DNA of 64,000 bases, taken from assembly GCA_947175545.1 (NCBI GenBank), contig CAMWNI010000011.1, forward strand, positions 1-64,000. Reading direction: 5' to 3'. Positions 38,724 through 49,300 of the stretch are shown piece by piece. The position numbers and the translations under genes are program-made. The notes under the pieces were generated by a model that was not told the DNA's origin, made no database searches, and saw only the letters and a list, made by a program, of their open reading frames with translations. The DNA comes from an uncultured Porphyromonadaceae bacterium (GTDB lineage Bacteria > Bacteroidota > Bacteroidia > Bacteroidales > Muribaculaceae). How positions within the stretch are numbered: the stretch's first letter is position 1; every line of letters begins with the position of its first letter.

Positions 38724-40756
38724 TTCTGTGCATCACTGAGAAACCCTCGGTGGCGCAGGATATCGCCCATATCCTTGGAGCCACTGTCAAGCGCGACGGC
38801 TATTGGGAAGGGGGCGACTATAAAGTGACGTGGACTTTCGGCCACCTCTGTGAACTGAAGGAACCTCACGACTATACGGATATGTGGAAGCGATGGAGTC
38901 TCGGTTCTCTGCCGATGATTCCGTCGCGATTCAGCATTAAACTGAAAAAAGACAAAGGCATTGAGCGCCAGTTCGCAACTATTAAGCAACTTGTCGGCGA
39001 GGCGCAGGAGGTTATCAACTGCGGTGACGCGGGCCAGGAGGGCGAACTGATTCAGCGCTGGGTTCTGCAACTGGCCGAATGTCGCGTGCCGGTCAAGCGC
39101 CTTTGGATTTCATCGCTGACTGACGATGCGATCCGTCAGGGTTTTGCAGCACTGAAACCCGCCGCCGATTTCAACAATCTTTACATGGCCGGATTGAGCC
39201 GTGCCGCCGGCGACTGGCTGCTCGGAATGAACGCAACGCGCCTGTATTCGCTGAAATATTCCGAACCGGGCAAGGTGCTGAGCATCGGGCGGGTCCAGAC
39301 TCCCACTCTGGCGCTGATCGTGCGCCGACAGCAGGAAATCCGGAATTTCAAGCCTGAAGACTTCTGGGAACTCAAAACCATTTATCGCGACGTCACATTT
39401 GCGGCGACTTCCGGCCGATTCAACTCTGAACCGAAGGCCGCCGAAGCGCTTGAAAGAATAAAGAACGAACCGCTGACGGTCACCTCCGTTCAGCAAAAGG
39501 CCGGACGCGAAACGCCGCCGAAACTCTTTGACCTGACTTCGCTCCAGGTGGAATGTAACCGCCGTTGGGGATGGACCGCTGACCGCACTCTGCAACTGAT
39601 TCAGACTCTTTATGAAAAAAAGGTGACGACATATCCGCGAGTCGACACCACTTATCTCCCTGATGACGTTTACCCCAAAGTGCCTGAAATTCTCTCAAAA
39701 ATGACCCCATACGCGCCTCAGACGGCTCCGCTGCTCGCTCCCGGCGCGAAAATAGCCAAAAGCAAAAAGGTTTTTGATAATTCCAAGGTCACAGACCACC
39801 ATGCCATTATCCCGACGGGCGAGTCGCCTCGGGTGCTTGCCGGCGACGAAAAACTGATGTACCATCTGATTGCTTTGCGCTTCATCGCGGCCTTCTATCC
39901 TGACTGCGAGTTTCAGACAACGACGGTTCTCGCCCGCGTGGCCGACGTCGAATTCAAGGCAACCGGCAAGGTCATCACCAAACCCGGGTGGCGTGAACTT
40001 TTCAAAACCGAGAAGGACGAGAAGACTGACGCAGACGACGCGGCTATCCTGCCGCCATTCGTCGAAGGCGAATCCGGACCGCACGTCCCGGCCTTGCAAA
40101 AAGGGCAGACGAGTCCGCCAAAGCCCTATACGGAAGGCTCACTGCTGCGCGCAATGGAAAGCGCCGGCAAGACGGTCGACGACGATGAACTGCGCGAGGC
40201 CATGAAGGAGAACGGCATCGGGCGCCCGTCAACGCGCGCGGCGATTATCGAAACTCTTTTCCGCCGCCATTATATTGCCCGCGAACGAAAGAATATTGTC
40301 TCGACCGAAGCGGGCGAGGCTCTGATTGAGTTAATCAACGAGGAATTGCTGAAAAGCGCGAAACTGACCGGCATTTGGGAGAACAAACTCCGACGCATCG
40401 AACGCGGACTGTATTCCCCGGCCGAGTTCATGGACGAACTGAAACTGATGATTGGCGAAATCGTCGTCAGCGTTCTGAGTGACAACTCTCAGCGCCGGAT
40501 TAATATTGTCGACAACCCGACGGCCGGCGGAAAGAAATCCGTCCTCCCGGCGAAAGAGAAAAAAACGCGTGCGCCACGCCTTAAAAGTATTGAGGAAATC
40601 GGGTGTCCGGAATGTGGCGCCGGCCATCTTATAAAAGGACGGACCGCTTACGGTTGTTCGCGCTTTCGCGAAGGTTGCACGCTGCGTCTGCCATTCGAAC
40701 GGTATCCGGCCGACCTGACGCCGGCAAAACTCCGAAATCAGTTGAAAAAGAAATGA
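38720..40756 (+). CDS. topB: DNA topoisomerase III
   Basis: CITEKPSVAQDIAHILGA, NCGDAGQEGELIQRWVL, IGRVQTPTLALIV, YPRVDTTYLPDDV, C-terminal Cys motif. Confidence 0.96.
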   Translation: MILCITEKPSVAQDIAHILGATVKRDGYWEGGDYKVTWTFGHLCELKEPHDYTDMWKRWSLGSLPMIPSRFSIKLKKDKGIERQFATIKQLVGEAQEVINCGDAGQEGELIQRWVLQLAECRVPVKRLWISSLTDDAIRQGFAALKPAADFNNLYMAGLSRAAGDWLLGMNATRLYSLKYSEPGKVLSIGRVQTPTLALIVRRQQEIRNFKPEDFWELKTIYRDVTFAATSGRFNSEPKAAEALERIKNEPLTVTSVQQKAGRETPPKLFDLTSLQVECNRRWGWTADRTLQLIQTLYEKKVTTYPRVDTTYLPDDVYPKVPEILSKMTPYAPQTAPLLAPGAKIAKSKKVFDNSKVTDHHAIIPTGESPRVLAGDEKLMYHLIALRFIAAFYPDCEFQTTTVLARVADVEFKATGKVITKPGWRELFKTEKDEKTDADDAAILPPFVEGESGPHVPALQKGQTSPPKPYTEGSLLRAMESAGKTVDDDELREAMKENGIGRPSTRAAIIETLFRRHYIARERKNIVSTEAGEALIELINEELLKSAKLTGIWENKLRRIERGLYSPAEFMDELKLMIGEIVVSVLSDNSQRRINIVDNPTAGGKKSVLPAKEKKTRAPRLKSIEEIGCPECGAGHLIKGRTAYGCSRFREGCTLRLPFERYPADLTPAKLRNQLKKK

Positions 40757-40896
40757 TTCAGTGGATTATAATTGCCATCATCCTGGCCGCATGTGTGCTG
40801 TGGATTGTAAACAAAATTCGCTGCACAAGGCGTGGGCGCGGCTGCTCATGCTGCGATTCAACGGATTGTCCCTTGAACAAAAATAAAAACCGATGA
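40753..40896 (+). CDS. 47-aa Cys-rich membrane protein (FeoB-associated Cys-rich-like)
   Basis: MIQWIIIAIILAACVLWIVNKIRCTRRGRGCSCCDSTDCPLNKNKNR; ATGA overlaps on both sides (in frame inside track ORF 40603-40896). Confidence 0.75.
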   Translation: MIQWIIIAIILAACVLWIVNKIRCTRRGRGCSCCDSTDCPLNKNKNR

Positions 40897-42146
40897 AAGA
40901 CAACCTTACTTCAAAAAAATGGTACCCGTGGCTTGTTGTCGCCCTGCTCTGGATCGTCGCCCTGCTGAACTATATGGACCGACAGATGCTCAGCACGATG
41001 CGCGAGAGCATGGCTCTTGACATTGAGGCGCTTGAAAGCACGGTCGAATTTGGCAAAATAATGGCCGTGTTCATGTGGATCTACGGATTCATGAGTCCGG
41101 TCAGCGGCATTGTCGCCGACCGCGTCAACCGAAAGTGGCTCATTGTCGGTTCGCTTGCCGTCTGGTCAACGGTCACCTTGCTGATGGGCTATGCGGAGAA
41201 CTATTCCGAGGTCTACTGGCTCAGGGCCGCGATGGGCATAAGTGAGGCTCTGTATATCCCCGCCGCGCTATCGCTGATTGCCGACTATTTTACCGGCAAG
41301 CAGCTCTCGCTCGCAATCGGCATTCACATGACCGGTCTTTACATGGGGCAGGCTGTGGGCGGTTTCGGCGCTTTTGTCGCCAAACAGCTCTCCTGGCAGC
41401 AGACATTCCATTGGTTTGGTCTTGTCGGCATCATCTATGCTGTGGTTCTGATGGCGTTGCTCTATGAGGACAAGCGCGCTCCGCGCAATGAGAATCCCGC
41501 CGCGCCGTTCTCGTTCCGGAAATCGGTCGGCGCAATTGGCTCGAATATCGGTGTACTGCTTGCAAACGGAGCCTTCTGGACCATTCTTTTCTTCTTCGCA
41601 ACCTGCTCGATTCCCGGTTGGTCAACAAAGAACTGGCTGCCCGAACTGTTCGCGTCCAGCCTTGACATTCCAATGACGGAGGCCGGTCCGTATGCAACGA
41701 TAACGATTGCATTCTCGTCGTTTATCGGCGTGATGGTTGGTGGCCCGCTGGCTGACCGCTGGTCGCAACGAAACCTCCGCGGACGCATATATACCTCCGC
41801 AATCGGCATGACAATGATGATTCCCGCCCTGGTTCTGATGGGCTATGGCGCTTCGCTGCTGTCTGCAATCTCGGCCGGCGTAATTTTCGGCCTCGGCTAT
41901 GGACTTTTCGACTCCAACACGATGCCGATTCTATGCCAGTTTGTCAATGACCGGCGCCGCGCAACGGCTTATGGCATAATGAACATGAGCGGACTGTTCA
42001 TTGGCGCGGTCGCGACAAACATCCTCGGATTGCTTGCCGAGTCAGGACGCATTGGCCTCGGCTTCGTGCTGATGGCCGGCGCATTAGTCCTTGCAGTGGT
42101 TCTCCAGCTCGCTTTACTGAAACCGACAACTCTGAACGCCGAATAA
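40893..42146 (+). CDS. MFS transporter, likely sialic acid uptake (NanT-like by context)
   Basis: MFS fold with 12 TM, NYMDRQMLSTMRESM, GIVADRVNRKWLIVG; immediately upstream of nanA. Confidence 0.88.
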   Translation: MKDNLTSKKWYPWLVVALLWIVALLNYMDRQMLSTMRESMALDIEALESTVEFGKIMAVFMWIYGFMSPVSGIVADRVNRKWLIVGSLAVWSTVTLLMGYAENYSEVYWLRAAMGISEALYIPAALSLIADYFTGKQLSLAIGIHMTGLYMGQAVGGFGAFVAKQLSWQQTFHWFGLVGIIYAVVLMALLYEDKRAPRNENPAAPFSFRKSVGAIGSNIGVLLANGAFWTILFFFATCSIPGWSTKNWLPELFASSLDIPMTEAGPYATITIAFSSFIGVMVGGPLADRWSQRNLRGRIYTSAIGMTMMIPALVLMGYGASLLSAISAGVIFGLGYGLFDSNTMPILCQFVNDRRRATAYGIMNMSGLFIGAVATNILGLLAESGRIGLGFVLMAGALVLAVVLQLALLKPTTLNAE

Positions 42147-42186
42147 CTCCTTTTGCTTAATAAAAATCATAAAAAACTGACCGGAT

Positions 42187-43104
42187 ATGGAAAAAATCAA
42201 CGGACTCATTGATGCACCTTTCACCCCAATGCATCCTAATGGAGATATTAACCTCGGGCCGATTCCCGCTTATGCCGCGATGCTGGCAAAGAACGGGCTG
42301 AAAGGGGTCTTTATCAACGGCTCGTCCGGCGAAGGCTACATGCTGACGACCGACGAGCGCAAGCGCCTGGCCGAGGCCTGGATGGCTGCGGTGCCTGAAG
42401 GCTTCAAGGTGATTGTCCACGTTGGCAGCTGCTGTCTGCGCGAGGCGCGCGAACTGGCCCGCCATGCCAAGGAAGTCGGGGCTTGGGGCATCGGTGCCAT
42501 GGCTCCTCCTTTCCCAAAAATCGGTCGCGTTGAAGAACTTGTGAAGTATTGCGAGGAAATCGCTGCCGAAGCGCCCGAACTTCCGTTCTACTTCTATCAC
42601 ATCCCGGCGTTCAATGGCGCTTTCCTGCCGATGGTTGAATTCCTTAAGGCAGTTGACGGCCGTATTCCGAACTTTGCCGGAATCAAATACACTTACGAGA
42701 GCCTTTACGAGTATAACCAGTGCCGACTCTACAAGAACGGCAAGTTTGACATGCTCCACGGCCAGGACGAAACCATCCTTGCTTCGCTTGCTCAGGGCGG
42801 TGCGCGCGGCGGAATCGGCGGCACAACCAACTATAACGGCCGCGAACTCGTCGGCATCATTGACGCCTGGGACCGCGGCGACATCGAAACCGCTCGCGAG
42901 AAGCAGAACTTCAGCCAGGAAGTGATCAACGTTATCTGCAACTACCGCGGAAACATTGTCGGCGGCAAGCGCATAATGAAGTTGATCGGCCTGGACCTCG
43001 GACCCAACCGAGTGCCGTTCCGCAACATGTCTGACGAGGAAGAGGCTGCCATGAAGGCCGAACTCGAATCAATCCGTTTCTTTGAACGCTGCAATAAATT
43101 CTAA
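42187..43104 (+). CDS. nanA: N-acetylneuraminate lyase
   Basis: DHDPS-family fold: GVFINGSSGEGYMLTTDERKRLAE, FYFYHIPAFNG, FAGIKYTYESL. Confidence 0.93.
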   Translation: MEKINGLIDAPFTPMHPNGDINLGPIPAYAAMLAKNGLKGVFINGSSGEGYMLTTDERKRLAEAWMAAVPEGFKVIVHVGSCCLREARELARHAKEVGAWGIGAMAPPFPKIGRVEELVKYCEEIAAEAPELPFYFYHIPAFNGAFLPMVEFLKAVDGRIPNFAGIKYTYESLYEYNQCRLYKNGKFDMLHGQDETILASLAQGGARGGIGGTTNYNGRELVGIIDAWDRGDIETAREKQNFSQEVINVICNYRGNIVGGKRIMKLIGLDLGPNRVPFRNMSDEEEAAMKAELESIRFFERCNKF

Positions 43105-43109
43105 GTGCG

Positions 43110-44270
43110 ATGAAAGAACTGAAGCACTATGCCGACCTGTATCGCCGCGAACTGACGGCGAACATCATGCCGTTCTGGCTAAAGAACGGTCTTGACCCGG
43201 TCAATGGCGGAGTCTACACGTGTCTGGACCGGGACGGTGCGCTCATGGATTCAACCAAATCCGTCTGGTTTCAGGGGCGCTTCGGCTATGTCGCCGCGGC
43301 CGCCTATAATAATATAGAAAAGAACCCGGAGTGGCTTGCGGCATCAAAAAGTTGCATTGACTTCATTGAGGCTCACTGCTTTGACCAGGCTGACGGACGA
43401 ATGTACTTTGAGGTGACGGCCGACGGTCGGCCCCTGCGCAAGCGCCGCTACGTCTTCAGCGAGTGTTTTGCGGCCATTGCAATGAGCGAATACTCGATAG
43501 CGTCCGGCGACAAGACCTATGCCGAGAAAGCTCTGGCTCTATTCAAGGATATTCGCCGCTTTATTTCAACGCCCGGCATTCTTGAACCTAAATATATGGA
43601 GACTCAGCCGGCCATCGGCCACTCCATCACGATGATTCTGATAAACACCGCTTCGCGCATCCGCGAGGCTATTGCCGACCCCGTTCTTGATCGGCAGATT
43701 GCCGAGTCGGTTGAGCGCCTGAGGCTGTTTATCCATCCTGAGTTCAAGGCCCTGCTCGAAACCGTTACGCCCGACGGCGAACTGATTGACACCTGCGCCG
43801 GCCGCACAATCAATCCCGGCCATTGCATCGAGACCGCATGGTTCCTGCTCGAAGAGTCGAAGCATCGTGGATGGGATTCCGAACTGACGGCTATGGCCCT
43901 GCAGATTCTCGACTGGTCATGGGACTGGGGATGGGACGCCGAGTTCGGCGGCATCATCAACTTCCGCGACTGCAAGGGTTATCCCTGTCAGGACTATTCG
44001 CAGGACATGAAGTTCTGGTGGCCGCAGACCGAGGCTGTCATCGCAACGCTATACGCTTATAAGGCGTCGGGTGACGAAAAGTACCTCCGGATGCACAAAA
44101 TGGCCCACGACTGGATGTATGCCCATCTGCCTGACCCCGAATTTGGCGAATGGTATGGCTATCTCCATCGCGACGGCTCAGTCGCACAACCGGCCAAAGG
44201 TAATATCTTCAAAGGTCCTTTCCATATACCCCGTATGCTCATCAAGGCAACGGAACTCATTGAGGGATAA
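43110..44270 (+). CDS. AGE family N-acylglucosamine 2-epimerase
   Basis: PFWLKNGLDPVNGGVYTCLDRDG, KSVWFQGRFGYVAA, INPGHCIETAWFLLEE, DYSQDMKFWWPQTEAVIATL. Confidence 0.93.
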   Translation: MKELKHYADLYRRELTANIMPFWLKNGLDPVNGGVYTCLDRDGALMDSTKSVWFQGRFGYVAAAAYNNIEKNPEWLAASKSCIDFIEAHCFDQADGRMYFEVTADGRPLRKRRYVFSECFAAIAMSEYSIASGDKTYAEKALALFKDIRRFISTPGILEPKYMETQPAIGHSITMILINTASRIREAIADPVLDRQIAESVERLRLFIHPEFKALLETVTPDGELIDTCAGRTINPGHCIETAWFLLEESKHRGWDSELTAMALQILDWSWDWGWDAEFGGIINFRDCKGYPCQDYSQDMKFWWPQTEAVIATLYAYKASGDEKYLRMHKMAHDWMYAHLPDPEFGEWYGYLHRDGSVAQPAKGNIFKGPFHIPRMLIKATELIEG

Positions 44271-44326
44271 TGACTGCCAAATAGACAATTACGATACTTA
44301 TCATCTAAACAACTTAATATTTTTTT

Positions 44327-44818
44327 ATGAACCACATTTTCACAAAGTTACTTTGCGGCATCTCCCTTGGCATGGCATGTGTCATGAGTGTCGCTGCCGA
44401 GGACAGGAAAGCAGTAGTGGTGATTTCGACTGACGGAAGCCAGCGTGAGGAAGTGCTGGAAAATATTGACCGTATCGAACTCGGCGCCACTTCGCTGACC
44501 CTGAAATGTGTTGGAGGCTCCGGTGAGACGGTTGATTACAGCAAGATTGACCGCCTGCTTATCGGAGCAGAGTGGACTGCCATCAAAAAGCTGACCGCAC
44601 CCGGCGAAGTCGCAGTCTGGCCGCTCACGACAACTGACGCAGTCAATGTTTCCGGCCTGACCGAAGGCGAAACCGTCACCGTTTTTGACCTCAAAGGCGT
44701 CGCTGCCGCGCAGGCTGTCGCCGCTGAAGGCGTGACCTCCGTCAGCCTGAGTCGCCTTCCCGCAGGCGTCTATGTCGTCACTGCCCGGAAGCAGTCCGTC
44801 AAGATCATTAAGAAATAA
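44327..44818 (+). CDS. Small secreted protein with T9SS sorting-like C-term
   Basis: Signal peptide; FDLKGVAAAQAVAAEGVTSVSLSRLPAGVYVVTARKQSVKIIKK C-term. Confidence 0.75.
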   Translation: MNHIFTKLLCGISLGMACVMSVAAEDRKAVVVISTDGSQREEVLENIDRIELGATSLTLKCVGGSGETVDYSKIDRLLIGAEWTAIKKLTAPGEVAVWPLTTTDAVNVSGLTEGETVTVFDLKGVAAAQAVAAEGVTSVSLSRLPAGVYVVTARKQSVKIIKK

Positions 44819-44848
44819 TTCGATTAACCCTCTAAAGCTTTTGAAACT

Positions 44849-46207
44849 ATGACAAAGAATACGATTATAGCCGCCGCAATGGCTTTTGCCGCAGTTGGTG
44901 CGTCGGCCGCCGACAATGAAAAAATGTATCTCGTTAAGGACAACCATGTGGTTGCCAAGTATGACGTAGATGCCGTTGACTATATTTCCTTCAATCTTCC
45001 TGACGATGTTAAGGACGGCTCTCTCTGGCTGGACGTCAACAAAGTAGGCAAAAACACCGTGACCTACACGGTCAATACCTCAGGCAAAGACGTGGCATAT
45101 GCTCACAATCTCATATCATATTATGAGGCCAACTATGTCGCAATGGATTATTTTAACGCCAGACTCGAAGAACTCGATGAGGCAGATGCAACTCTGTGCA
45201 TCCAGTATGCTCTTTCCGGCAATGCTTTCGTAGGAGTCGGAAAGGCAACCTACACCCAGACGGACTTCGACCAGTACGATAATACTTCGGAATCAAACCG
45301 TTTCAGCGTCACTCCCGGAACGAAATACTATCTTTGCGCATGGCAGGTTGATCCTGAGACAACTGAACCCCTGGAATACTTTGTATTCACCGAACTGACA
45401 ACTGAAAAGCCCGAGGCCGTTAACCTTGATCTGAATGTGACGAACGGCAAATTTAATGATTACGGTATGGTTCTTGACTTCACCGGCAGCGACGAAATTA
45501 AGTATGTAAACACTGTTTGGGGCATGAAGAAGAGCATGGAATCTTATGTAAAGGTCTATGGACGTGATTTCCTGATGGGTACTTTCGGCCAGTGCTGGTC
45601 AATGAGCTTCCTGGCCGGCTCCGGCGACCTTGTTCCCGACGTTGAAAATGCAACATGGCCGGTTTATGATCCCGGTGAGTATATTATGTATGTCAACGCC
45701 TACGATGCTGCCGGCAATGTTGAAGAGAGGGAATTCGTGTTTGAATATGTTTCAAGCGAAGACGAGGATGTTCCCGTAGTCACCGTATTTTCGAAAGAAA
45801 AGAGCGAGGGTCATGTAAAGGTCAACTTTGAAATCAGCCCCAGCAACGTTGAGGAAGCTTACGTGCGTATGCTCAGCGAAAACATGGTTGACGACAAAAT
45901 CAATATGGGCTACACTTATCCCGAAATTGCAATGGGTGGCGACGCAACCGACATCACAACTGACATAAACACCATGGGTGAATACACCTTTGAAAGCAAC
46001 GAGGTTGAAGAACAGTGGACCTCGATTCTGGTATATGCTAAACTTAAGGATGGAGGCGTAACCACCCTTCGAATCAACTTCTGGCCTGATTCAGAGAGCG
46101 AATGGTCAATTTATGCTCCGTTCCATGCTCCCAAGCAACGCAAAATGCCTAAAATCAACAGCATTAAGCGCGCCGGAGTTCCCGTTATCAGCCGCAATGT
46201 CAAATAA
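44849..46207 (+). CDS. Secreted protein of unknown function
   Basis: Signal peptide MTKNTIIAAAMAFAAVGASA; repeats resembling extracellular Ig-like domains. Confidence 0.75.
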   Translation: MTKNTIIAAAMAFAAVGASAADNEKMYLVKDNHVVAKYDVDAVDYISFNLPDDVKDGSLWLDVNKVGKNTVTYTVNTSGKDVAYAHNLISYYEANYVAMDYFNARLEELDEADATLCIQYALSGNAFVGVGKATYTQTDFDQYDNTSESNRFSVTPGTKYYLCAWQVDPETTEPLEYFVFTELTTEKPEAVNLDLNVTNGKFNDYGMVLDFTGSDEIKYVNTVWGMKKSMESYVKVYGRDFLMGTFGQCWSMSFLAGSGDLVPDVENATWPVYDPGEYIMYVNAYDAAGNVEEREFVFEYVSSEDEDVPVVTVFSKEKSEGHVKVNFEISPSNVEEAYVRMLSENMVDDKINMGYTYPEIAMGGDATDITTDINTMGEYTFESNEVEEQWTSILVYAKLKDGGVTTLRINFWPDSESEWSIYAPFHAPKQRKMPKINSIKRAGVPVISRNVK

Positions 46208-46241
46208 GCGCCTGACCCGTTACTGAAACCCTGCAAAATTA

Positions 46242-46286
46242 GAGAGGGGTTGAAAGTCCGAGAACTTTCAACCCCTCTCATTTTGT
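46242..46286. terminator. Bidirectional terminator between convergent genes
   Basis: Perfect GAGAGGGGTTGAAAGT (46242-46257) / ACTTTCAACCCCTCTC (46264-46279), then ATTTTGT. Confidence 0.85.
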
Positions 46287-46301
46287 ATTACTCAGGCTGT
46301 T

Positions 46302-49300
46302 TTACTTCGAGCGGAGAAGTTTGTCAACCAGGATGGGAGTGCGGAAGGAGGGTTGCGTGGTGCGCGCTTTCACTCGGAAACGGATGGTCAGCAGCGGCTG
46401 AGTGCCGTTGACGTCAGGCTGGTCGCCAATGGTGACGAACGTCGGATAGAGAACCTTGTCGCCCGACGTATGCAGGCGGTCATAAGTCAGATTCTCCATG
46501 TGGGCCAGAGCCTCTGCCGGCTCAACGCCGATGTATTCGAGTTCGGCGGGATTGTAAGGAATGGCCAGCGAGAACGCTGCCAGGGCCTGAAGGTCGTGGC
46601 CATTGAGTGTGAGCGTCATCTCCTCGCCGGGAAGATAGTTTTTCTTCGGTGAGTTCAGGGTTATTGAACCGTCAATGGTCTTTACCTCCCGGGAAGCCTC
46701 GATTCCTCCGCCAAGTTTGGTCGCTACGTTGGCAATGTCGAAGGCATCAATCAGGCCGTTGCGGTTAACGTCGCCCATGCTGACGTATTCGAAGTCACCG
46801 TCGCCGGTACGCAGGCCGGTGTAGTTGGTATAAGACGTGAGGTCGTTCGAGTCAATCTTGCCATCTTTGTTGATGTCGCCGGGCAGATACGAGGGAGAGC
46901 CTGGAACCTTGAACACGAAGATTTCGCGTCCGGAGCCAAAGTTGCCGACTGCTTTGTTGACATGCAGACGCACATAACGGGCCAGAGGCTGACCGGCAAA
47001 TGTCATGATTTTGGCCGAATTGTCACGCTTCCATTCGAAGGCAACCGGGTCGGTCCAGTCAATGCCGTTTTCGCTGATTGCGACTGTACCCTCAAGGATG
47101 GTTCCGTTGCCGGCATCCACTCGGGGAAGATATTCAAGGCGGTCAAGTGTGTTGAACGAGCCGAGGTCCAGCGTGATGTCGAAGGGAAGGGCGTCCACTC
47201 CATATTTCGAGTGCCAGACTTCGCGGTCATCATGGTCAAACAGGCGGCTCAGGCGCTGGCCCGGCTGGTCGGCGGCGGTCGACACGCCGGTGATTCCGCT
47301 GATTGCAAATTCGAGCGGATTGTCGGCTGTCGTTACATTGACAGTGGTCCACTCTGATGAGCCGGCGGGGTTTACTGCGCGAAGCTTGAACTCATAGTCC
47401 GTCTTCGGCCGGAGATCTTCAACAAGGAATTCGGTCTGTCCTTCAGCCGTCGGCAGGTTTGTATAGGTCATGCCGTTAAAGAGCATTTCGACGGACGAGG
47501 CGTCAGGCATGGCGTTCCAGCGCAGATTGATTGCATAAGGGCGGATGTCGGCCTCGCCGAGTTCTGCCCGGGGAGCGTCAGGGGCGTTTAGCGCCATGAC
47601 GGCAGGCATAGCAATTTGCGGATTCAGTTCAAAGCCTTTGACTACGCATCCGACTGATGTTTTCGTCGTCGTTACGGCGGGAAGTTTGACAAGCAACTGA
47701 GGAATTGCCGCTGCGGCCTCGTCGATGCCCCATTGACCAAGGCGATTTGCCGAATCGTCAAGCATCCAGGCCGCGTCGTTCGCCTCAAATTCATGACGGT
47801 CGGCGGCATGAGTCAGTTTCAGTTTTTTGCCGTTGAGAAGACCATAGACCTCTTTCGGCTCGGCTGTCAGATTGATGCGGAGTTCCGTGCGCTTTAGATC
47901 GGCCATGTCAGGATATGAACCGACAGTCGGGTCAATGGTTACGGTCAGTTCTCCCTTGCTGTTAAGGTCGGAGGTGATTTTCGTTGTGGCATACTCGCCG
48001 AGGCGGTAGGCCTCAGTGGTGCCGTCATCGTCATATTCCGTCATCTCGCTCTTGCCTTCCGGCCAGATTTCATAGATGCGCACCGTTTTGTCTATCTGCG
48101 AGGGATTGTTATTGGGGTTGACCATCGGGATAATCGCGCCGGCCTTGACAAAGACGGGGAGTTTCCAGAGGGGCGAGTCGAAGTTGTTCAGAATAATGTC
48201 GCTTTCAGGGTTGCCATAGCTCAGCCCCGTGAAGTAATCAAACCATCGGCCGGCCGGCAGGTAAATATTGTGGCGCACATCATTTCCGTCGGCGTCGGAG
48301 CGCGTCGGCTGATAGATTGGCGCCACGAGCAGCGACGGACCGTAAAGGAACTGATAGCGCGTGGCGGTTCCGTGAGTGTAGTCGTTGGGGTAGTCAAGGA
48401 ACATGGCGCGAACCATTGGCTGACCGTCAACGGCCTCGCGGGCATAAGTGTAAGCGTACGGCAGCAGTTCCGATTTGAGTTTGAGGTACGCGCGGTTGAT
48501 TTTTTCGGCGTCCGTTCCGAGCTGATGAGGATACTTCGGGTTGGCGCCCCAGCCGTCCATGTTTAGCTGCATCGGAGTAAAGGTTTTCCACTGATAGTCG
48601 CGGATGTTGACCGGAATGTTATTTCCGCCGAAAATGCCGTCCATGTCAGAACAGATATTGGGTTGTCCGGAAAGTCCGGAGCCGATATACGTCGGGATAT
48701 GGAAGCGGATGTATTCCCACTGTCCGCCGGTCTGGTCGCCGGTCCAGATTCCGGCATATCGCTGCGTGCCGGCCCAACCGTCAAGCGAGATGATGAACGG
48801 TCGCGCGTTGTTGCCGTAGTATGGCATCAGTTCGCCGACGTCGGCAACGCCGTTGAGTCCGAACGAATAACCGGCGCCGACCCATGCCACGTCAGTTTTG
48901 AGTACGCGCACGCCTGCGTCTCGCACTTCCTTGACAATGTCGCGCTGAAGCAGCGGCTCAATTCCCTCTTTGGGATGGAGGTCGCTCTGGGTCCACAGGC
49001 CGATTTCAACGCCTTTTTCGCGTGCATATTCGCCATATTGACGCAGATTCTCGATATTGCCGTCAAGCGTTGATGTCTGGCCGTAACCGGCGCCGTAGCC
49101 GTCGTTGGGAAGCACCCAGCCCAGGGGCATGTCGTAGGCATTATAGCGGTCAATCACCGCGCGGGCCGAGAACTGATAGTTGCCCGGCAGTTCGCCGTTG
49201 AGACTCTCTTTGGTGCCGCCGTTGTCAGTCTGACTTTCCTTATATTTTTTTCCGTCTTCGAAAAGGATTCCGTTTGCGTCCTCTTTCCAGAAGTCGCGGT

